A stretch of DNA of 12,297 nt from Christensenella sp. UBA941 (GTDB lineage: Bacteria > Bacillota > Clostridia > Christensenellales > UBA941), in contig DBDD01000140.1 in NCBI GenBank assembly GCA_002293365.1, positions 23,948 to 36,244 of the forward strand. The letters are read 5' to 3'. Within the stretch, counting starts at the first letter, position 1. The number at the start of each line of letters is the position of its first letter. The notes under the pieces are model-generated. The model searched no databases. It had not been told where the DNA came from and saw nothing but the letters and a program-made list of their open reading frames with translations. A program made the translations under genes and the position numbers. Of the stretch, positions 7,889 to 12,297 are shown piece after piece.

Positions 7889-9315
7889 TGGCCATTACGT
7901 CAATCTGGAGCGTCAAGGGCTGGCTGGGTAAGCTGCTAATCTACGCCGAGAATCCCGACAAAACTCAAGACCCCGCTTATTATGAAAAGCAAGGCATGAC
8001 TGCGGCGCAGGCGCAGGGGCTTTCGGATGTAATCGACTACGCTTCCCAAGCCCGAAAGACGCAGATGACGAACGAAAACGCCGTTATCCTCCGGCACTAC
8101 GTATCGGGCGTGAACTGCGACCCGGACACGGCGAGGGACGAGATGATTGCGGTCAAAAGGAAATTCGGGAAAGAGGATGGCGTCGTCGCCTATCATGGAA
8201 TTCAATCCTTTGCCCCCACGGATTTACAGGCCGGATTGACGCCCGACATGGCGCACGAAATCGGCGTTAATCTGGCAAAACGGTTATGGGGCGACAAATA
8301 TCAGGTGCTCGTGGCAACTCATTTGGACAAGGCCAATCATCTCCACTCCCACTTCATCGTCAATACTGTTTCTTGGACGGACGGCATCCGTTACCATCGC
8401 ACCGAGCGCGATTACTACAATATGCAAATCGAATCCGACAAGCTCTGCCGGGAATACGGGCTTTCCATTATCGAGGAACCCAAGCGCGGCAAATCGCAGC
8501 ATTACGGCGAGTGGAAAGCGGAGAAAGAGGGTAATCTCACTTATCGCGGGATGCTGAAAGCCGAGCTAGACCATGCCATACTGGAATCCATGACCGAGCG
8601 GCAGCTATGGGATAACCTCTATAAAAAGGGCTGGCGTATCAAGTTCGGCAAGGATATTACCGTATGCCCGCCGGGTAAGGACAGGGGCTTGAAGCTGTAT
8701 CGGAATTTTGGCGAGGATTATTCCATCGCCGCTATCCGCAATCGGATACTGGCGAACAGCCGCCCGCAGCGCATCCTCATCCCGCCGGAGAAGCCGCCCA
8801 AGCGCGCGCGCCTCGTCGGGCAACTGCATACGGCAAAACGGATTGCAGGGTTTCGCGCCCTGTATTTTTCTTATCTCTACAAAATGGGCGTCCTGCCGAA
8901 AAAGAAGCGAAAAAATCCGAACAGCGTGTATTTCCTGTTCCGTGAGGATATTCGCTTCATCCAGAACATTTCAAGGGAAACGCGTCTGCTGGTAGCGCAC
9001 AAAATCGACACTGCCGAGCAGCTTACCGTTCACAAGGATGGGCTGGCGTCTGAAATAGCTGGTCTGGTGGAAGCGCGAAAGCAGTTGCGAAACAGGGCGC
9101 GAAGCGAAAAGAACGAGGATAAGCTGGCGGCGATCAAAACCGAAATTGCCTCTTTGTCCACTGAAATCGGTGAACTGCGAAAGGAGGTGGTGCTGTGCGA
9201 GGATATTGAATCGCGGTCTGCCGTGATGAAGGAAAAAATCCGCAAGGCGGCGGATGACAACAAATCCAAGGGAAAGGAGATGAAGAAACATGAACCATTC
9301 AGGGGACGCCGCTGA
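7888..9315 (+). CDS. Conjugative relaxase, MOBP type (MobA/VirD2-like)
   Basis: This is the oriT nicking enzyme that stays covalently bound to the transferred strand. The 475-residue protein shows the N-terminal relaxase domain: motif I with probable catalytic Tyr19 (L-I-Y19-A-E-N-P-D-K-T), the V-S-G-V-N-C stretch after about residue 70, and the metal-binding histidine motif H145-L-D147-K-A-N-H151-L-H153-S-H155. Motif and length fit relaxases of Tn1549-like elements. The C-terminal region (about 375-450) is highly charged with heptad-like Leu/Ile spacing, likely a coiled coil. All expected catalytic residues are present, so the enzyme looks functional. Its start overlaps the mobC stop by one base, and its last 26 bases overlap the pcfB start. 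Confidence 0.93.
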   Translation: MAITSIWSVKGWLGKLLIYAENPDKTQDPAYYEKQGMTAAQAQGLSDVIDYASQARKTQMTNENAVILRHYVSGVNCDPDTARDEMIAVKRKFGKEDGVVAYHGIQSFAPTDLQAGLTPDMAHEIGVNLAKRLWGDKYQVLVATHLDKANHLHSHFIVNTVSWTDGIRYHRTERDYYNMQIESDKLCREYGLSIIEEPKRGKSQHYGEWKAEKEGNLTYRGMLKAELDHAILESMTERQLWDNLYKKGWRIKFGKDITVCPPGKDRGLKLYRNFGEDYSIAAIRNRILANSRPQRILIPPEKPPKRARLVGQLHTAKRIAGFRALYFSYLYKMGVLPKKKRKNPNSVYFLFREDIRFIQNISRETRLLVAHKIDTAEQLTVHKDGLASEIAGLVEARKQLRNRARSEKNEDKLAAIKTEIASLSTEIGELRKEVVLCEDIESRSAVMKEKIRKAADDNKSKGKEMKKHEPFRGRR

Positions 9316-10150
9316 ACAAATTGTGCGGTTGAGCTTGGAGGGCATCGAGGTTGCCGCACGGATCACCGGCACGGCGGCGAAGGAGCTTGCTACCTTTATC
9401 GTTGCGGCGCTTAAAAACGAGAGCGGTAATCTGAAGCTCAAAGGCAAGGCGCGGATGGCATCCATGCTCAAATCTGGAAAGTCATTGGAGATATTCTCCG
9501 TCAAGAACAGCGACCTGCAGAAATTCATGCAGGGGGCAAAGCAGTACGGCATCGTCTACTGCGTGCTGCGCGACCGAAAGAACGCTCTAAACGGCGACGG
9601 CATGAGCGACATTCTGGTGAAAGCGGATGACGCGCCCAAAATCAGCCGCGTAGTGGAACGCTTCAAGTTTGCGACGGTGGACATGGCGAAGATCGAGCGC
9701 GAGATCGTCAACGCCAAAGCCGAAAAAGCGCAGGCGGGCGCAGGACAACCCGCACCGGACGTGAGCGATACCGAAAAGCTGCTCAACGACCTTTTAGGTA
9801 CGGATGAGGGCAAGACCGCGCCCGACAAGCAGCCGGAGCCGCAGCAAGCGGACGCAGCCAAGACCACCCCGGCAAAGGAGCCGGCGCGGGACCCCGCAAG
9901 GGCAAGGACAGAGAAACCCCTTCCGTCCGAGCCTATCTTAGAGAGCAGAAGCAAGTCCGCAGAGGGTACTTTGAATAAGAAGCCGTCCGTTCGCGGGGAA
10001 ATCCGCGATATAAAAGCGGCGCGGCAGGCAAAGGAAGAAGCGGGTACGCCCAAGCGTGAGAATACGGCGGCAAAGCCGAAAGCCAACACCTCCACCATCC
10101 ATCAGCAGCCGCAGAACGCGCGAAAATCCAAAAAATCAAAAGGGAGATAA
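9290..10150 (+). CDS. pcfB: PcfB family protein (DUF3801), coupling-protein partner
   Basis: The first ~145 of 286 residues match the PcfB/DUF3801 pattern, including L-K-G-K-A-R near 50, L-E-I-F-S-V-K near 65, and the stretch F-A-T-V-D-M-A-K-I-E-R-E-I near 125-140. In plasmid pCF10, PcfB binds the VirD4-type protein PcfC and links it to the relaxosome. Residues about 145-286 are a low-complexity tail rich in Ala, Lys, Pro and Glu that is probably disordered and ends in a basic K-K-S-K-G-R. The ATG lies inside the relaxase gene with AAAGGAG (9273-9279) 10 bases upstream. That overlap supports production together with the relaxase. The virD4 gene in the same operon fits the partnership. Confidence 0.88.
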   Translation: MNHSGDAAEQIVRLSLEGIEVAARITGTAAKELATFIVAALKNESGNLKLKGKARMASMLKSGKSLEIFSVKNSDLQKFMQGAKQYGIVYCVLRDRKNALNGDGMSDILVKADDAPKISRVVERFKFATVDMAKIEREIVNAKAEKAQAGAGQPAPDVSDTEKLLNDLLGTDEGKTAPDKQPEPQQADAAKTTPAKEPARDPARARTEKPLPSEPILESRSKSAEGTLNKKPSVRGEIRDIKAARQAKEEAGTPKRENTAAKPKANTSTIHQQPQNARKSKKSKGR

Positions 10151-10155
10151 TCGAC

Positions 10156-11052
10156 ATGGCTAATTTCGATGACTTACTGAATAACACCCCGCAGGAATAC
10201 GACCCACCGCAGCTTTCCAAGGAGGAATATGCGGAAAAGAAAAAGGCTGAGCGCGAGGAAGTGTTTGCGCTGTCCGACGCTGCCGTTCATGCTGTTTCAG
10301 CAGACAGCGAGCAATTCCAAGCATTCCTCGACGTGCAGGCGCGGCTTGACCGCTACAGCGCGGTGAACACGCTGCTCATCTACGCGCAGAACCCCGAGGC
10401 TTCCCGACTGGGCGACTTCGATTATTGGAAACGGCAGAACTGTTCCGTGAAGCCGGGTGAAACCGCCATATCCATTCTGGAGCCGCATTCGTATACCAAG
10501 GAGGACAACACACTGGGAACGGGCTACAACGTCAAAAAGGTTTTCGATATCTCGCAGGTGGATGCCCGCAAGCTGAAGGAAAAACCCGCGACCAGCTACA
10601 CCGAGCGCCAGCTTTTGGGGGCGCTTGTTTCAAAAGCGCCGGTAAAGATCGTTGGCGTGGACACCATGCCCGCGTCCGTCCCGGATGAGTTTGCCAGCTT
10701 CTACGATCAAGCCAACGACCAGATTCTTGTTCGCAGGGGAATGGAATTTCACAATACCTTCCGCAGCGTGGCGCACGAATTGGCGTATGCCGACCTGACC
10801 ACAGGCCCGGATACGCAGGCTGACCCATCGTTCTCGGCTTACTGCGCTTCTTACCTTCTCTGTAAAAAACATGGCGTAGATGCAAGGGGTTTTACCTTCG
10901 GAGACGCCCCCGACGTGTTTGACGGCATGGACGCGCAGGCAATCAAGGGCGAGCTTTCGCAAATCCGCGACGCTGCGGAAAATATCGTGGGGCGCATGGC
11001 GCGGCAGCTTGAGGCGGCGCAAAAGGCGGCGAAATCCCAAGACACGAGGTAG
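10156..11052 (+). CDS. ArdC/LtrC-like protein with altered zincin motif
   Basis: The 298-residue protein begins with an ArdC N-terminal-like ssDNA-binding domain (about 45-115: R66-Y-S-A-V-N-T-L-L-I-Y-A-Q-N-P80, then W-K-R and K-P-G-E-T-A-I). It continues with a zincin-like metallopeptidase domain. ArdC-type proteins protect incoming plasmid DNA from restriction. The expected H-E-x-x-H zinc motif reads H207-E-L-A-Y211 here: the second zinc histidine is Tyr (TAT, one transition from CAT). Peptidase activity is therefore doubtful unless another ligand substitutes. The ATG follows AGGGAGA (10141-10147), which overlaps the pcfB stop; only 5 bases separate the two genes. The family is recognised with good confidence; anti-restriction function is inferred. 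Confidence 0.82.
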   Translation: MANFDDLLNNTPQEYDPPQLSKEEYAEKKKAEREEVFALSDAAVHAVSADSEQFQAFLDVQARLDRYSAVNTLLIYAQNPEASRLGDFDYWKRQNCSVKPGETAISILEPHSYTKEDNTLGTGYNVKKVFDISQVDARKLKEKPATSYTERQLLGALVSKAPVKIVGVDTMPASVPDEFASFYDQANDQILVRRGMEFHNTFRSVAHELAYADLTTGPDTQADPSFSAYCASYLLCKKHGVDARGFTFGDAPDVFDGMDAQAIKGELSQIRDAAENIVGRMARQLEAAQKAAKSQDTR

Positions 11053-11057
11053 CGGCT

Positions 11058-11243
11058 ATGAGGGCAAAGCAAAAATTCGTTGCCCTTGACGAGTATGAGG
11101 AAGGAGCGGTGATTCAGGGGCTGATGTTGCTTCGCAACGAGGAGCTTGAGTCCGGCGGATCGGATGACTTCATCGGTGATCTCATTATCAAGGTCATCCG
11201 CTCCCCGCAGCGGAAAGCGAGGGCGCGGGATGAAGCGAGATAA
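11058..11243 (+). CDS. Small conserved-type ICE protein, function unknown
   Basis: This 61-residue protein has an acidic middle (Glu/Asp-rich, with L-L-R-N-E-E-L-E-S-G-G-S-D-D), a hydrophobic stretch F-I-G-D-L-I-I-K-V-I, and a basic C-terminus. I do not recognise a domain. GAGG (11046-11049) is 8 bases before the ATG. It lies 5 bases after the ardC-like gene and overlaps the coupling-protein gene by 14 bases. The tight packing in a single-strand operon supports it being a real gene. A small cytoplasmic accessory protein of the coupling complex is one guess. Confidence 0.65.
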   Translation: MRAKQKFVALDEYEEGAVIQGLMLLRNEELESGGSDDFIGDLIIKVIRSPQRKARARDEAR

Positions 11244-12297
11244 CCCGAGGCAGACCCTTATCCTCTCCGCGTTCGGCTTAATCCCCGTGGTGTGGTTGGC
11301 ACTGTTCGTCGCCCCGGCCATCTCGGGCGGACTGCCGGAGATTATGCGCAATCTCACGGCGGCGCTGAACAATCCTTTTCAAATCGAATGGTGCGGAGAC
11401 AGCCTGAAAGCTGTCTTTCTTTTTACCGCCGCCTACAGCGTGGGAATCGGGATTTATCTCTCTACGCGCCGGAACAAACGCCCGCGTGAGGAGCACGGCA
11501 GCGCCAAATGGGGCGAAGCCGCCGCCGTCAATCGCAAGTATGCGGACAGGCGGTTCTCCGAGAATAGAATCCTCACCCAAAACGTGCGTGTTGGCTTTGA
11601 CGCGCATAAGCACCGGCGCAATCTCAACGTCCTTGTGTGCGGTGGCAGCGGCGCGGGCAAGACGCGCTTCTACGCGAAACCCAACGTGATGAATTGCAGC
11701 GCCAGCGTCAGCACGGTCATTCTGGACCCGAAGGGAGAAATCACTCGCGATACCGGGCGGTTGCTTCAACAAAGCGGCGCGGAGGTCAAGGTGCTGGATT
11801 TAATCAACATGCACCGCTCGCATTGCTATAACCCCTTTGTGTATCTGCGGGACGATAATGACGTGCAGCGATTGGTGACGAATCTGTTCAAATCCACCAC
11901 GCCGAAGGGTGCGCAAAGCCAAGACCCGTTTTGGGATACGGCGGCGAGTATGCTCTTGCTGGCGCTCGTATTCTATCTGAAATACGAAGCGCCGGAGGAT
12001 GAGCAAAACTTTCCGATGGTGATGGATATGCTTCGGGCGGGTGACGTGCGCGAGGACGACGACAGCTATCAATCGCCGCTGGACGAGCTCTACGACCGGC
12101 TGGAAATGCGCGATCCCGATCACATTGCGGTAAAATACTACCGCGATTACCGCTCCGGGAGCGGCAAGACGCTCAAGAGCATTCAAATCACGCTGGCGTC
12201 GAGGCTGGAAAAATTCAACCTTGAAAGCCTTGCCGCCCTTACCGTTACCGACGAATTGAACCTTATGAGCATTGGCGAGAAAAAGACCGCGCTGTTC
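11230..12297 (+). CDS. VirD4/TraG-type coupling protein (T4CP), 3' end missing
   Basis: An ATG at 11230 opens a frame that continues without a stop to the window edge (356 residues). GAGGG (11219-11223) lies 6 bases before it. Two hydrophobic segments, about 10-31 and 60-77, form the N-terminal membrane anchor. The ATPase domain follows, with Walker A G138-G-S-G-A-G-K-T145 and the family signature V163-I-L-D-P-K-G-E170. Coupling proteins are inner-membrane hexameric ATPases that deliver the relaxase-DNA complex to the type IV secretion channel. VirD4 proteins of this ICE type are usually about 600 residues, so roughly the last 40% and the Walker B region are probably outside. The start overlaps the 61-residue gene by 14 bases, and pcfB two genes upstream encodes its likely partner. 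Confidence 0.93.
   Translation, partial: MKRDNPRQTLILSAFGLIPVVWLALFVAPAISGGLPEIMRNLTAALNNPFQIEWCGDSLKAVFLFTAAYSVGIGIYLSTRRNKRPREEHGSAKWGEAAAVNRKYADRRFSENRILTQNVRVGFDAHKHRRNLNVLVCGGSGAGKTRFYAKPNVMNCSASVSTVILDPKGEITRDTGRLLQQSGAEVKVLDLINMHRSHCYNPFVYLRDDNDVQRLVTNLFKSTTPKGAQSQDPFWDTAASMLLLALVFYLKYEAPEDEQNFPMVMDMLRAGDVREDDDSYQSPLDELYDRLEMRDPDHIAVKYYRDYRSGSGKTLKSIQITLASRLEKFNLESLAALTVTDELNLMSIGEKKTALF

Noticed and set aside
9556..10098. 180-codon minus-strand Ser/Ala-rich open frame
   Set aside because: It mirrors the low-complexity tail of pcfB; composition is explained by the opposite strand.
1..12297. CRISPR arrays, tRNA or rRNA genes, insertion sequences, element ends
   Set aside because: No regularly spaced repeats, no tRNA-like or rRNA sequence, and no transposase or integrase were seen on either strand.

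Overview
The window is the DNA-processing and mobilisation part of an integrative and conjugative element of the Tn1549/CTn type found in Clostridia (Firmicutes). That call rests on recognisable protein families and their order: a fused DNA methyltransferase-helicase, a DUF3991/TOPRIM protein, MobC, a MOBP-type relaxase, a PcfB (DUF3801) protein, an ArdC/LtrC-like protein, a 61-residue protein and a VirD4/TraG coupling protein. All are on the + strand. Most of the window is GC-rich (38 of 60 bases are G or C in 2221-2280), which suggests a GC-rich gut clostridial host. No integrase, resistance gene, tRNA, rRNA or CRISPR array is visible.

Layout. 1-4731 is the 3' part of a very large methyltransferase/SNF2-helicase gene that enters from the left. 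4732-6326 is a compositionally foreign, AT-rich island (21 of 60 G+C in 5161-5220). It holds one 476-residue gene of unknown function with its own extended -10 promoter, and it is bounded by a perfect hairpin on the left and a rho-independent terminator on the right. 6376-7332 encodes a DUF3991/TOPRIM protein. 7333-7558 is a 226-base non-coding segment with inverted repeats directly upstream of mobC and is the best candidate for oriT. From 7559 to the right edge six genes lie almost without gaps (mobC, relaxase, pcfB, ardC-like, small ORF, virD4), with overlaps of 1, 26 and 14 bases at three of the five junctions. The coupling-protein gene starts at 11230 and runs off the right edge.

How the genes fit together (known families plus inference): MobC and the relaxase would bind and nick oriT. 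PcfB and the VirD4 ATPase would bring the relaxase-DNA complex to the transfer channel, which must lie outside the window. The TOPRIM protein and the helicase probably act in DNA processing or replication. The ArdC-like protein and the methyltransferase-helicase are plausible protection against host restriction.

The most interesting item is the AT-rich cargo gene at 4850-6280. It carries an R-x6-H motif (R159-N160...H166) after a hydrophobic helix, resembling the catalytic motif of HEPN ribonucleases. A cargo defence or abortive-infection gene is a reasonable but unproven hypothesis.
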